This document shows, piece after piece, positions 26,199-35,109 of a stretch of 64,000 bases of DNA. The stretch's first letter is position 1. Every line of letters starts with the position of its first letter. The stretch lies in NCBI GenBank assembly GCA_030066795.1, contig JASJAW010000037.1:1-64000 (forward strand), given 5' to 3'. Source of the stretch: Dinoroseobacter sp. GTDB lineage: Bacteria; Pseudomonadota; Alphaproteobacteria; Rhodobacterales; Rhodobacteraceae. The position numbers and the translations under genes are program-made. The notes under the pieces were generated by a model. The model searched no databases and was not told the DNA's origin. It saw only the letters and a program-made list of their open reading frames with translations.

Positions 26199-26554
26199 TG
26201 TCTGATCTGCGTAGTCGCGTGTCCAATATCTGTTCTGCGCTTCCAGGCGCGGAGGCGTCCGACCCCTGGGGCGGCGGGCATGAGGCGTGGAAAGTAGGAG
26301 GCAAGATGTTTGCCTGCTTTGGCTCGGTCGATCCTGGTGTGTCGGTTAAAACCCCGGATGTCGAAACCGCGACCATGCTCATCGACGCGCAGGTTGCGCG
26401 CAAGGCCCGCTATTTTCACCGCTCCTGGGTGAACCTGCCCGACAATGTTGCGGATGAGGAGTTGACCCACCGGATTGTCAGCTCCTACGACATCGTGCGC
26501 GGCAGTCTCACCAAGAAGATGCAGGCGGCGCTCGCTGCCCGAGAAGGGACCTGA
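26198..26554 (+). CDS. MmcQ/YjbR-family protein inside the importer operon
   Basis: 118 residues from ATG 26198, which overlaps the permease 1 stop codon. Typical YjbR features are LPGAEASDPWGGGHEAWKVGGKMFACFG near the N-terminus and the C-terminal DEELTHRIVSSYDIVRGSLTKKMQ. YjbR-like proteins have a CyaY-like fold and are proposed to bind DNA, but their role is not settled. Placement between two permease genes, with one-base spacing to the next gene, is unusual and means it is made in step with the importer. It could be a local regulator or an accidental insertion kept in frame with the operon. Confidence 0.82.
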   Translation: MSDLRSRVSNICSALPGAEASDPWGGGHEAWKVGGKMFACFGSVDPGVSVKTPDVETATMLIDAQVARKARYFHRSWVNLPDNVADEELTHRIVSSYDIVRGSLTKKMQAALAAREGT

Positions 26555-26555
26555 G

Positions 26556-27404
26556 ATGTTTCCTGCACCGATCCAGAAACGCTCGAACGCGGCACAGATC
26601 ACCTATCAGGCTGCGCTCCCCATCGCTATGATCGTCTGGCTCTTGCCGCTGATCGCGGTGGCGACTTTTTCTATCCGGCCGGAAAGCGACTTCGCAGCGG
26701 GCAACTACTGGGGCGCGCCGGGGTCGTTTGAGTTCTTTGCGAATTACGGGCGCGTGTTCTTCGACAGCGATATGCCACGCTACTTGCTGAACTCGGTCCT
26801 CATTACCGTGCCGACAGTGATTGGCGCGGTAGCGCTCAGTTCGATGACCGGCTTCGCGCTTGGGGTCTATAAGTTCAAGGGCAACCTGCTGATTTTCTTC
26901 ATGTTCATTGCAGGGAACTTTGTGCCCTTCCAGATCCTGATGGTGCCGGTTCGAGACCTGACCGTGAACCTGAACCTCTACGACACAAAGATCGGACTGA
27001 TCCTGTTCCACATTGCGTTTCAGACCGGGTTTTGCACGCTCTTCATGCGCAACTTCATCCGCCAGTTGCCCTATCCGCTGATCGAAGCCGCGCGGGTCGA
27101 GGGCGTGGCCGAGTGGCGGATCTTCTGGTTCGTGGTATTGCCTTTGATGAAGCCGGCGCTCGCTGCCTTGTCTGTGCTGATTTTTACCTTCATCTGGAAC
27201 GATTATTTCTGGGCGGTCGTGCTGACCCAAGGGCCAGATGCGCAGCCCGTGACTGCCGGGATCACCAGCTTCAACTCGCAGTTCCGGGCGGCCTATCACC
27301 TGATGTCCGCGGGGTCGATCGTAGCCGCAATTCCTCCGGTTCTGATGTTCTTTGCGATGCAAAAGCATTTTATTGCTGGTCTTACCCTCGGAGCTGTCAA
27401 ATAG
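26556..27404 (+). CDS. ABC sugar importer permease 2 (MalG type)
   Basis: 282 residues from ATG 26556, one base after the YjbR-type stop codon. Six membrane segments; the EAA loop is EAARVEGVAEWRIFWFVVLP (about residues 180-200). FTFIWNDYFWAVVL near the C-terminus is typical of the MalG group. With permease 1, the binding protein and the divergent ATPase it completes a sugar importer. An in-frame upstream ATG lies inside the YjbR-type gene and is not needed. Confidence 0.9.
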   Translation: MFPAPIQKRSNAAQITYQAALPIAMIVWLLPLIAVATFSIRPESDFAAGNYWGAPGSFEFFANYGRVFFDSDMPRYLLNSVLITVPTVIGAVALSSMTGFALGVYKFKGNLLIFFMFIAGNFVPFQILMVPVRDLTVNLNLYDTKIGLILFHIAFQTGFCTLFMRNFIRQLPYPLIEAARVEGVAEWRIFWFVVLPLMKPALAALSVLIFTFIWNDYFWAVVLTQGPDAQPVTAGITSFNSQFRAAYHLMSAGSIVAAIPPVLMFFAMQKHFIAGLTLGAVK

Positions 27405-27415
27405 GTCTATCGCAT

Positions 27416-28762
27416 ATGCCAAAGATCGCATTTATCGGCGCTGGCTCGACGATCTTCATGAAAAACATAATCGGCGACGCGCTGCATTTCCCCGCGCTTC
27501 GTGATGCCAGTTTCGCATTGATGGATATCGACGAGGCGCGTCTGAGAGAGAGCGAGATCGTCGCCCGTCGCATGATCGACGCTATGGGAACCAGCGCATC
27601 CGTTGAAGCAACACTTGATCGTCTTCGCGCCCTCGACGGTGCCGACTTCGTCGTTACGGCTTTCCAGATCGGTGGATATCGCCCCTGTACAGTCACGGAC
27701 TTCGAGATTCCGCGCGCCCACGGTCTGACCCAGACGATCGGCGACACGCTGGGCGTTGCGGGCATCATGCGGGGTCTCAGAACGGTTCCGCACCTCTGGG
27801 CAGTGGCAGAGGACATGACCCAACTCTGTCCTGACGCTCTGATGCTGCAATACGTGAACCCGATGGCGATCAATACATGGGCTTTGGGGGAACGTTTCCC
27901 CAATGTCAGAACGGTTGGGCTCTGCCACTCGGTCCAGAACACAGTCGAAGAGATTGCCCATGATCTCGACCTTCAGCAGGACGCAATTGACTACAAAGTG
28001 GCGGGCATCAACCACGTGGCCTTCTTCCTGCGCCTCGAGCACAAGGGCCGCGACCTCTATCCCGAGCTCGCGGCGGGGTACCGTGCGGGCCGTCTGCCCA
28101 AACCGCCCCTGCATCACGCGCGTTGCCCCAACACCGTGCGGTATGAGGTGATGGAGCATCTGGGTTATTTCTGCACCGAAAGCTCCGAGCATCTTGCCGA
28201 ATACGTACCATGGTTCATCAAGCGCGGTCGGGACGATCTGATCGAGCAGTTCGGCATCCCGCTCGATGAGTACCCCAAACGATGCGAAGAGCAGATAGCG
28301 GACTGGCGCGCGCAGGCGGTGCGGCTAACAGGCGGTGGTCCCGTCGATGTCAACAAGAGCCACGAATTCGCAGCAGATCTGATGAACGCAATTGTCACCG
28401 ACGCGCCACTAATGATCTATGGCAATGTCCAGAACAAGGGCCAGTTGCCCGACCTGCCCATGGGCGCTGTCGTTGAAACTCCCTGTCTCGTCGACGGCAA
28501 CGGCATCCAACCTACGACGGTGGCGGAGCTGCCGCCGCAACTGACTGCGCTGATGCGCACGCAGATCAATGTGCAGGAACTGACGGTGCGCGCACTGCTC
28601 GATGAGAATGTCGAACATGTCTATCACGCTGCAATGATGGACCCGCACACGGCAGCTGAACTTGATCTGAGGCAGATTCGGGCCCTTGTGGACGATCTTC
28701 TGGAAGCACATGCCGACTGGCTGCCGCGCTGGGCGGCGCGACCCAAGCGAAAATCAGCTTAG
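27416..28762 (+). CDS. GH4 alpha-galactosidase-like NAD-dependent glycosidase
   Basis: 448 residues from ATG 27416. The GH4 pattern is clear: N-terminal NAD-binding KIAFIGAGSTIFMKN, the dinucleotide-domain segment ALMDIDEARL, GLCHSVQNTVEEIA with the metal-binding Cys-His, and GINHVAFFLRLE. The CHS motif is typical of the alpha-galactosidase (MelA) branch. GH4 enzymes use NAD and Mn to open the glycosidic bond by oxidation and elimination. It is cytoplasmic (no signal) and lies 11 bp after permease 2, so it likely cleaves an imported alpha-galactoside such as melibiose or a galactosyl glycerol. Exact sugar unproven. Confidence 0.85.
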   Translation: MPKIAFIGAGSTIFMKNIIGDALHFPALRDASFALMDIDEARLRESEIVARRMIDAMGTSASVEATLDRLRALDGADFVVTAFQIGGYRPCTVTDFEIPRAHGLTQTIGDTLGVAGIMRGLRTVPHLWAVAEDMTQLCPDALMLQYVNPMAINTWALGERFPNVRTVGLCHSVQNTVEEIAHDLDLQQDAIDYKVAGINHVAFFLRLEHKGRDLYPELAAGYRAGRLPKPPLHHARCPNTVRYEVMEHLGYFCTESSEHLAEYVPWFIKRGRDDLIEQFGIPLDEYPKRCEEQIADWRAQAVRLTGGGPVDVNKSHEFAADLMNAIVTDAPLMIYGNVQNKGQLPDLPMGAVVETPCLVDGNGIQPTTVAELPPQLTALMRTQINVQELTVRALLDENVEHVYHAAMMDPHTAAELDLRQIRALVDDLLEAHADWLPRWAARPKRKSA

Positions 28763-28775
28763 GCGGGTCCGGTCG

Positions 28776-30686
28776 ATGAAGCGCGCACTCGGTGTCTGCT
28801 ACTACCCGGAACATTGGGCTGAAGACCATTGGGCGGACGATGCGCGCCGCATGGCGGAGGCCGGGCTGTCCTGGGTGCGCGTCGGGGAGTTTGCATGGTC
28901 GCTGCTGGAGCCTGCACCGGGTGAGTTTGACTTTGACTGGATGGACCGGGCCATAGACATTCTTGCGCAGGCGGGGCTCAAAATCGTTCTGGGCACACCC
29001 ACGGCCACCCCGCCGCGTTGGATGCTCGACAAATACCCCGACATGTTGGCCATCGACACAGATGGCCATCCCCGAAAATTCGGCTCGCGCCGACATTATT
29101 GCTTTAGCCATCAAGGCTATCTCGACGAGTGCCGCCGCATCGCGCGAGTGCTGGGGGAACGCTATGGAGGCGACGATCGGATTGCGGCCTGGCAAATTGA
29201 TAATGAATACGGCTGTCACGATACAACACTGTCCTATTCGCAGTCTGCGCAAACCGGGTTTCGCGACTGGCTTGCGCAACGCTATCAGTCGCCCGAGGCG
29301 CTGAACGCGGCTTGGGGCAATGCGTTCTGGTCTATGCAGTATCGCGATTTCGACGAGGTCGATCTGCCGAACCAAACTGTGACGGAGCCGAACCCGGCGC
29401 ACGAGATGGCGTTTCGCCGGTATTCCTCGGAGCAAGTCGCGCGCTTCAACGCAGTGCAGGCGAAAGAACTCCGTACATGGACTAACGCACCACTTCTGCA
29501 CAATTATATGGGGCGCGAGCTCGACTTCGATCACTACGCCGTCGGCGCAGACCTCGATATCGCAAGTTGGGACAGCTATCCGCTCGGGTTCCTGATGGAT
29601 CGCATCGAGTGCGATGACGCAACGCGGGCCGCGTTTCTGCGTCAGGGCCACCCGGATTTTCAGGCCTTTCACCATGACCTTTACCGCACCGTAGGCCGCG
29701 GCCGCTGGTGGGTGATGGAGCAGCAACCCGGCCCGGTGAACTGGGCTCCGTGGAACCCCGCGCCTCTGCCGGGCATGGTTCGCCTCTGGAGTTGGGAAGC
29801 ATTTGCCCATGGCGCTGAGGTCGTCAGCTATTTCCGCTGGCGTCAGGTTCCGTTTGCGCAGGAACAGATGCATACCGGGCTGCTCCGGACGGATGCTTCG
29901 GACGCTCAAGCGCTGGCAGAAGCCACGCAAGTGGCGCGCGAACTTGCCGAAGTGCCCGAGGCCGGTACGGCCAGCGCCAAGGTGGCTATTGTTTTTGATT
30001 ACGCTTCACAATGGGCGTGTGAGGTGCAGCCGCAGGGCGCGGACTTTGACTATTTCAACTTGGTGTTTTCGGCGTACAGGGCGCTACGCCGACAAGGTGT
30101 TTCTATCGATATTCTCTCGCCCGAGACGACCGATCTGTCTGATTACGCCCTTGTCCTGATCCCGGGACTGATGCTGCTGCCCGAGGCCTTGCAGGTGGCC
30201 ATGAAGGCTGCGCAGGCGCGAGTGGTTCTGGGACCTCGGTTCAATTGCCGTAGTGCTGAATTCCGTATTCCCGACCAATTGCCGCCCGCGACGGATCTGG
30301 TAGATGCCAAAGTCACGCTTACGGAAAGCCTTCCACCATCTGCTTCAATCGCGGCAAAGGGCGGCGGCGCAATCATCCGATGGTGGGAACATATCGAAAG
30401 CGTGGCTACCCGCCATGTCGAAGCTGTAGATGGGCAACTCATTCTGTCTGGCGACCGTATTCAGTATCTCGCGGGGTGGCCTGACGACGCGTTATGGAAC
30501 CTCCTTGTCACCGACTGGCTTGCCGACGCAAATATCGATGCACTCAAACTGCCCGATAGCCTTCGGGTGCGCGATACCGCCACCCATCGCTTCTTTTTCA
30601 ACTATGGTTCTGAGACTGTTACATTTGAGGGGGAGAAAATCCCACCAGCAGGCGTAGTGTGGCACGCGCGCGAGAGTGCCGGTTAG
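28776..30686 (+). CDS. GH42 beta-galactosidase
   Basis: 636 residues from ATG 28776, 13 bp after the GH4 gene. The start GVCYYPEHW is the GH42 hallmark. The catalytic acid/base is the Glu in WQIDNEYGCHDT (about residue 145) and the nucleophile is likely the Glu in WVMEQQPGPVNWA (about 315). A trimerisation domain and a small C-terminal beta domain follow. No signal peptide, so it acts on imported beta-galactosides in the cytoplasm. With the GH4 enzyme the operon can release galactose from both alpha- and beta-linked substrates. It ends 6 bp from the convergent galK stop codon. Confidence 0.9.
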   Translation: MKRALGVCYYPEHWAEDHWADDARRMAEAGLSWVRVGEFAWSLLEPAPGEFDFDWMDRAIDILAQAGLKIVLGTPTATPPRWMLDKYPDMLAIDTDGHPRKFGSRRHYCFSHQGYLDECRRIARVLGERYGGDDRIAAWQIDNEYGCHDTTLSYSQSAQTGFRDWLAQRYQSPEALNAAWGNAFWSMQYRDFDEVDLPNQTVTEPNPAHEMAFRRYSSEQVARFNAVQAKELRTWTNAPLLHNYMGRELDFDHYAVGADLDIASWDSYPLGFLMDRIECDDATRAAFLRQGHPDFQAFHHDLYRTVGRGRWWVMEQQPGPVNWAPWNPAPLPGMVRLWSWEAFAHGAEVVSYFRWRQVPFAQEQMHTGLLRTDASDAQALAEATQVARELAEVPEAGTASAKVAIVFDYASQWACEVQPQGADFDYFNLVFSAYRALRRQGVSIDILSPETTDLSDYALVLIPGLMLLPEALQVAMKAAQARVVLGPRFNCRSAEFRIPDQLPPATDLVDAKVTLTESLPPSASIAAKGGGAIIRWWEHIESVATRHVEAVDGQLILSGDRIQYLAGWPDDALWNLLVTDWLADANIDALKLPDSLRVRDTATHRFFFNYGSETVTFEGEKIPPAGVVWHARESAG

Positions 30687-30692
30687 CTTTCA

Positions 30693-31802
30693 TCAGGTTA
30701 CGGCAAGCAACTTTGCCTTTGGAAACTGCGCGACCAGCTTCGCGCCGATCTTCTCGGCTGCGGTTGCTGGCACCAGAGCCACGATTGCGCCGCCCCAACC
30801 GCCGCCGGTCTGACGCGCGCCCAAAGCCCCGGCGCGTTCCGCCGCGGCTACCAGCGCGTCGGTCTCCGGTACAGTGATCTCATAGTTGCAGCGAGCGGTC
30901 GCATGGCTTTCGGACATTAATCGCCCGAACGTAGCTGCGTCTCCCGCCTGCAGCGCGGCAAACCCGTCTTGCGTAAGCTTGTTGTCGGTCACAACATGGC
31001 GCGCGCGTTTGTTCAAGGGGGCGGGTAACGTGTTTATGCGATCCTCATCACCGTGGTCGAGCTCGGACAGGTCCTTAACCCCAAGCGCCTCGCAGGCCGC
31101 TTTGCACTCTGCAACGCGGGTCGCATACCCGCTGTCAGTCAACTGGTGGCTGACCCCGGAGTCGACCACAAGAAATGCGTGTTCTGCAAGCCCGGGAGCC
31201 GCTGCGTGTTCGAGCGTGCGGGTGTTCAGAAACAAGGCCTTGCCCGGAGTTCCCACGGACACCGAAAACTGGTCCATAATCCCACACGGCATGCCCACGA
31301 AATCATTCTCAACCGCCTGCGCGGCCCGCGCCAGTTGTGATGCATCCATGTGGATGCCGAAAAGCGATGTGACCGCTCTCAGGATTGCAACCTCCAGCGC
31401 AGCCGAGCTCGAGAGCCCGGCGCCGAGCGGTAGACTGGTTGCCAGAACCATGCGGAGCCCCTTTCGGGATGACGGCTCTGCAGCCACCGTCTGAACGCAA
31501 CCCAGTACATAGTCTGACCAGTGCTCCGATGGTCCTTCGGTGACCTTGCGTTTTGCTGTCTCGCCCAAAGTCATCGAGAAGATCTCAATTTTCGCCGGCG
31601 GCGCCCCTGCATCCATGGCAACTGCAACGCCGAGGTTCTGCAGCGCCATCGGCAGGACATAGCCGCCATTATAATCCGTGTGCTCGCCCAGAAGATTGAC
31701 CCGCCCTGGCGCAAAGGACGTCACGGCAGGCGCGGTGCCGAACTGCGCTTGGAACCCGAACTCGACCTGCTTTTCCAACGCGCCTCCGTTCATTTCGCTC
31801 AC
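30693..31802 (-). CDS. galK: Galactokinase
   Basis: 369 residues from GTG 31802, which overlaps the galT stop codon by four bases (GTGA). The galactokinase signature [19 protein letters not shown] lies at about 30-48, the GHMP ATP-binding loop [15 protein letters not shown] at about 115-130, and the C-terminal GHMP motif [14 protein letters not shown] near 335. It phosphorylates galactose released by the galactosidases coded head-to-head with it. Translational coupling to galT and location at the end of the galactoside operon define a Leloir module, though galE and galM are not in the window. Confidence 0.93.
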   Translation of the reverse strand: MSEMNGGALEKQVEFGFQAQFGTAPAVTSFAPGRVNLLGEHTDYNGGYVLPMALQNLGVAVAMDAGAPPAKIEIFSMTLGETAKRKVTEGPSEHWSDYVLGCVQTVAAEPSSRKGLRMVLATSLPLGAGLSSSAALEVAILRAVTSLFGIHMDASQLARAAQAVENDFVGMPCGIMDQFSVSVGTPGKALFLNTRTLEHAAAPGLAEHAFLVVDSGVSHQLTDSGYATRVAECKAACEALGVKDLSELDHGDEDRINTLPAPLNKRARHVVTDNKLTQDGFAALQAGDAATFGRLMSESHATARCNYEITVPETDALVAAAERAGALGARQTGGGWGGAIVALVPATAAEKIGAKLVAQFPKAKLLAVT

Positions 31803-32848
31803 CCGCCACTCCCGGATTTGTAGTGAACGCCTGGCAGGTCGCGCAAACGTGCAGCAGCGCTCTCGGGGGTCAGGTCCCGCTGCGCTTCGGCCAGCATTTC
31901 AAAGCCCACCATGAACTTTCGCACCGTGGCAGAGCGCAGCAAAGGCGGATAGAAATGCGCGTGCAGTTGCCAATGGCCGTGATCGCCCGCTTTGGTCGGC
32001 GCACCGTGCCACCCCATCGTGTAAGGGAACTCGGTCAGAAAGAGGTTGTCATACGCAATGGTGAGCCGTTTTAGGATCTCGGCCAAACTCGTGCGTTCCG
32101 CCTCGGTCAGATCCGGCAGCCGAAGAACATGCCGGCGGGGCAGCATCAGCGTCTCAAAGGGCCAGGTTGCCCACCAGGGCACCACCACGATCCAGTCGTC
32201 GTTCTCAACTACCGTTCGGTCGCCGCGCTTTGCTTCCTCCGCAGCGTAATCCACCAGCAAAACGCGGCCGTTGCTTTCCAACCATTCCTTCTGTCTTGCA
32301 TCCTCGGTCGCCACCTCGTTGGGAATAAAGTTCGAGGCCCAGATCTGTCCGTGGGGGTGCGGTTGGGAACAGCCCATCAACTCACCTTTGTTCTCAAAGA
32401 CCGCGACCCAATGCCAATAGGCGCCCAACTCCACGATTTGTTCGGCCCAAACGTCGACAACAGCGCGGATGTCTGTCTGCGAAAGTTCGGGAAGGGTTAG
32501 GTCATGGCGCTCTGAGTAACACATAACGCGCGCCGTACCCTGTACGTTCTCTGCGCGGAAAAGGGGGTGACGGGTTTTTCCTTCTTGCGTGTCGGACAGA
32601 AGGGCAGGGAAGTCATTATCGAAAACGAACGGGCCACTGTAGTTAGGGTTTGTGGCTCCGGAAGACCGAGCGTTTCCAGCGCACAAATAGCACTGCGGGT
32701 CATAGGCCGGGCGTTCTGTGTCTTCCTGCGTCTCGGTCCGGCCCTGCCAAGGGCGTTTGCTCCGGTGCGGCGAAACCAATACCCATTCACCTTTGAGAGG
32801 ATTAAACCGCCTCTGCGGGGCATCCGCTATCAACTCACCTTGTGTCAC
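31799..32848 (-). CDS. galT: Galactose-1-phosphate uridylyltransferase
   Basis: 349 residues from GTG 32848, with GGGAGG 6 bp upstream. N-terminal [36 protein letters not shown] and the active-site [17 protein letters not shown] (catalytic His of the HPH motif, about 165) are diagnostic. It exchanges UMP between UDP-glucose and galactose 1-phosphate. The zinc-site Cys-x-x-Cys of E. coli GalT appears here as CYLCAGN, with only part of the usual ligand set visible. It is transcribed toward galK with overlapping codons. Confidence 0.93.
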   Translation of the reverse strand: MTQGELIADAPQRRFNPLKGEWVLVSPHRSKRPWQGRTETQEDTERPAYDPQCYLCAGNARSSGATNPNYSGPFVFDNDFPALLSDTQEGKTRHPLFRAENVQGTARVMCYSERHDLTLPELSQTDIRAVVDVWAEQIVELGAYWHWVAVFENKGELMGCSQPHPHGQIWASNFIPNEVATEDARQKEWLESNGRVLLVDYAAEEAKRGDRTVVENDDWIVVVPWWATWPFETLMLPRRHVLRLPDLTEAERTSLAEILKRLTIAYDNLFLTEFPYTMGWHGAPTKAGDHGHWQLHAHFYPPLLRSATVRKFMVGFEMLAEAQRDLTPESAAARLRDLPGVHYKSGSGG

Positions 32849-32974
32849 TCAGAGCCTCCCGTGCCGCTTCCACCTTACAGATCATACGTTAGGCACTGCG
32901 GCCACCCTGCGTCTGTGAAATGCGTGACGGCGGTCCCAGGTGCTCCTGGTATTTTAAGCGGTCGCGTTGCCGAA

Positions 32975-33006
32975 AGGGCGGCTTTTTCCACAAAGCCACC
33001 ATTGGT
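32975..33006. repeat. Dispersed intergenic hairpin repeat, short copy 5
   Basis: GGGCGGCTTTTTCCACAAAG followed by CCACCATTGG resembles the first part of the dispersed repeat. GGCTTT and AAAGCC pair as a hairpin. It lies between the dctM-like stop codon and galT, after the 3' end of the TRAP operon, where it could terminate transcription. Confidence 0.5.
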
Positions 33007-33062
33007 GCCGGGAAAACCTGCGGAACCAGCGACGCGTCCACCGTTGCGGGAGATTGAGGGCA

Positions 33063-34367
33063 TTATCCCCGGGTCATCAGCGACGGAAGGAAGGTAGCGA
33101 TTTCGGGGAAAATGATCAGCAACAGCGTAGCGAGCACCAGCACCAGAAAGAACGGAAACGCCATTTTGGCAACGGCCAGCAGATCGTGCTTCGTCATCGA
33201 CTGAAGGATAAAAAGGTTGATCCCCACAGGCGGTGTGATCTGAGACATCTCGATCACAACGACCAGATAGATTCCGAACCAAATGAGATCGATCCCTGCG
33301 GCTTGCACCATGGGCATGATCACGGATGCTGTCAGAACCACGATTGAAATGCCGTCGAGAAAACAGCCCATCACCACAAAAAGCAGAGTGAGCGCAAGAA
33401 GCAATTCAAACTGGCTCAATTCGAATGAGCCGACCCAAGCTGCCAGGGCGCGCGGGATACCAGTGAAACCCATCGAAACAGACAGAAAAGCTGCACCCGC
33501 CAGGATCAGCGTGATCATGCAAGTCGTTTTCGTAGCCCCTGCCACGCTTTCCGTGAAAGAGGCCCAACTCAGCGTGCCTGAGACCGCGGAGAGCGAAAGC
33601 GCGCCCAAAACGCCCACTGCGGCGGCCTCTGTCGGAGTCGCGATACCCGCATAGATCGATCCGATCACGGCAATGATCAGCAAAAGCATCGGAAAGAGAC
33701 CTGCGGTCGCGCGTATGCGTTGGAACACAGGTACGCGTGGCTCTGGGTTTGGGGTCCTGTCCGGGTTCCAGAGAGACCAAAGCATAATGTAGCCCATGAA
33801 CAGGACCATCAGCATCAAACCTGGCAGGATGCCCGCGATGAAGAGTCGACTGATCGAAACTTCGGCCGCCACACCATAGACAATCAGGATGATAGACGGT
33901 GGGATCAGAAACCCAAGCGTTGCCGATCCCGCAAGACTACCGACAATCATTTTCTGGTCGTAGTCGCGCTTCTCCAGTTCCGGAATTGTGATCCGTCCGA
34001 TCGTTGCGGTTGTAGCGGCCGAAGACCCGGAGACTGCCGCGAACAGGCCGCAACTCACAACATTCACGTGCAGCAGCCTGCCTGGCAGTGCGTTCATCCA
34101 GGGAGCCAGGCCCTTGAACATGTTGGAGGCGAGCTTTGTCCTGTACAGAATCTCGCCCATCCAGATAAACAGCGGCAAAGCCGTGAGCGCCCAAGACCAG
34201 GATTGTGCCCAGATGGTTGTGGTCATGATCGCACCAGCTGGTGCGCTAGAGAACAACGCGATCCCGAGATAACCGACGATCATAAGTGTCAACGCGACCC
34301 AGATGCCGGACGCCAGCATCACGAGCATCGCGCCGATCAAGAAGAGAGAAACAAGACTGGGATCCAT
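33063..34367 (-). CDS. TRAP transporter large permease (DctM type)
   Basis: 434 residues from ATG 34367; an in-frame ATG 300 bp upstream would add a non-homologous tail through the dctQ boundary and is rejected. About twelve hydrophobic segments, with the DctM hallmarks VSCGLFAAVSGSSAATTATIG, GSLAGSATLGFLIPPSIILIVYG and ITPPVGINLFILQ. It is the main membrane subunit that moves a carboxylate-type substrate using a sodium gradient. Third gene of dctP-dctQ-dctM, here separated from dctQ by 82 bp. Confidence 0.9.
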   Translation of the reverse strand: MDPSLVSLFLIGAMLVMLASGIWVALTLMIVGYLGIALFSSAPAGAIMTTTIWAQSWSWALTALPLFIWMGEILYRTKLASNMFKGLAPWMNALPGRLLHVNVVSCGLFAAVSGSSAATTATIGRITIPELEKRDYDQKMIVGSLAGSATLGFLIPPSIILIVYGVAAEVSISRLFIAGILPGLMLMVLFMGYIMLWSLWNPDRTPNPEPRVPVFQRIRATAGLFPMLLLIIAVIGSIYAGIATPTEAAAVGVLGALSLSAVSGTLSWASFTESVAGATKTTCMITLILAGAAFLSVSMGFTGIPRALAAWVGSFELSQFELLLALTLLFVVMGCFLDGISIVVLTASVIMPMVQAAGIDLIWFGIYLVVVIEMSQITPPVGINLFILQSMTKHDLLAVAKMAFPFFLVLVLATLLLIIFPEIATFLPSLMTRG

Positions 34368-34449
34368 TAACCGCAGCCTCCGGAGCTTGCAGGCTGTACC
34401 GCCGCGATTGAAAGGGGCAGGGCGGGTTCGGGTCTCTGGTGGAGTGCGG

Positions 34450-34995
34450 TCACTGGCTGGTTGGTCCGTCGTCAAGTTCGTCCTGGCTGCCATCCGCAGG
34501 TTCGCTTTGCTCAAAGGCCGCCGGGCGTCCCATCGCTGCGGAGACAAGGTCTTCGATGATCGCGATGGCAAAAAGCGCGACCCCCGCGGCCATCCCGAGT
34601 TGGGGAAGCCAAAGCGGAATTGGTACAAGGCCAGAGGTGACTTCTCCACGCGTCGCATTCTGGACAACCATCTTAAGCGTTTCCCACGCCAGGAGACTGC
34701 TGATCGCGGCAGCTACCGCAAGTGCGACAATCACAAAAAACCGGGCTGCGAACCCGGTGAGGGCCTGCGTGAACAGAGTGACCCTGATATGGCTTCCACT
34801 TCGGAAACTATAGGCAAGCCCGAGAAAGGAGGTCGCTGCGAGGCAGAAACCCGCGAACTGGTCAGCGGATGGAATAATCGTTTCCATTTGCCGGGCGATG
34901 ATCTGGGCCACTACGATCACGCAAATCGCGACAAGAAACACTCCGGCCAGCACGCCAGCCGCCTTGTAGATTGCATCAAGGGATCGCGTGAGCAT
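34450..34995 (-). CDS. TRAP transporter small permease (DctQ type)
   Basis: 181 residues from ATG 34995, preferred because GAGG lies 11 bp upstream; an ATG at 35103 would add 36 hydrophilic residues. Four hydrophobic segments, with ADQFAGFCLAATSFLGLAYSFRSGSHIRVTL matching the DctQ core. It is the small subunit that pairs with DctM. The C-terminal tail is acidic (EQSEPADGSQDELDDG). A strong hairpin separates it from dctP. Confidence 0.88.
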   Translation of the reverse strand: MLTRSLDAIYKAAGVLAGVFLVAICVIVVAQIIARQMETIIPSADQFAGFCLAATSFLGLAYSFRSGSHIRVTLFTQALTGFAARFFVIVALAVAAAISSLLAWETLKMVVQNATRGEVTSGLVPIPLWLPQLGMAAGVALFAIAIIEDLVSAAMGRPAAFEQSEPADGSQDELDDGPTSQ

Positions 34996-35061
34996 GTACT
35001 TTTTGACCTCGGCATTGGAACGTTGACTATCGTGGGTGGCCCAAAGCGGCCGTTTCTCGTC

Positions 35062-35092
35062 AGCGGGCGCTACTTGATGAGTAACGCCCGCT
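35062..35092 (-). promoter_or_regulatory. Strong hairpin between dctP and dctQ
   Basis: AGCGGGCG at 35062-35069 pairs perfectly with CGCCCGCT at 35085-35092, with a second ACT/AGT pairing inside the loop. It lies 18 bp after the dctP stop codon in the transcript, with a short AAAG tail rather than a U-run. It probably stabilises dctP mRNA or partly terminates before dctQ. Confidence 0.65.
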
Positions 35093-35109
35093 TTCGTTTG
35101 CATTGTGAG

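Noticed and set aside
28566-29930. Minus-strand frame of 454 residues opposite GH4/GH42
   Set aside because: Antisense of two catalytic-motif-bearing genes, with no domain or start signal.
34367-34667. Longer dctM start at 34667
   Set aside because: The added 100 residues do not resemble the TRAP family and overlap dctQ; ATG 34367 begins the first membrane segment.
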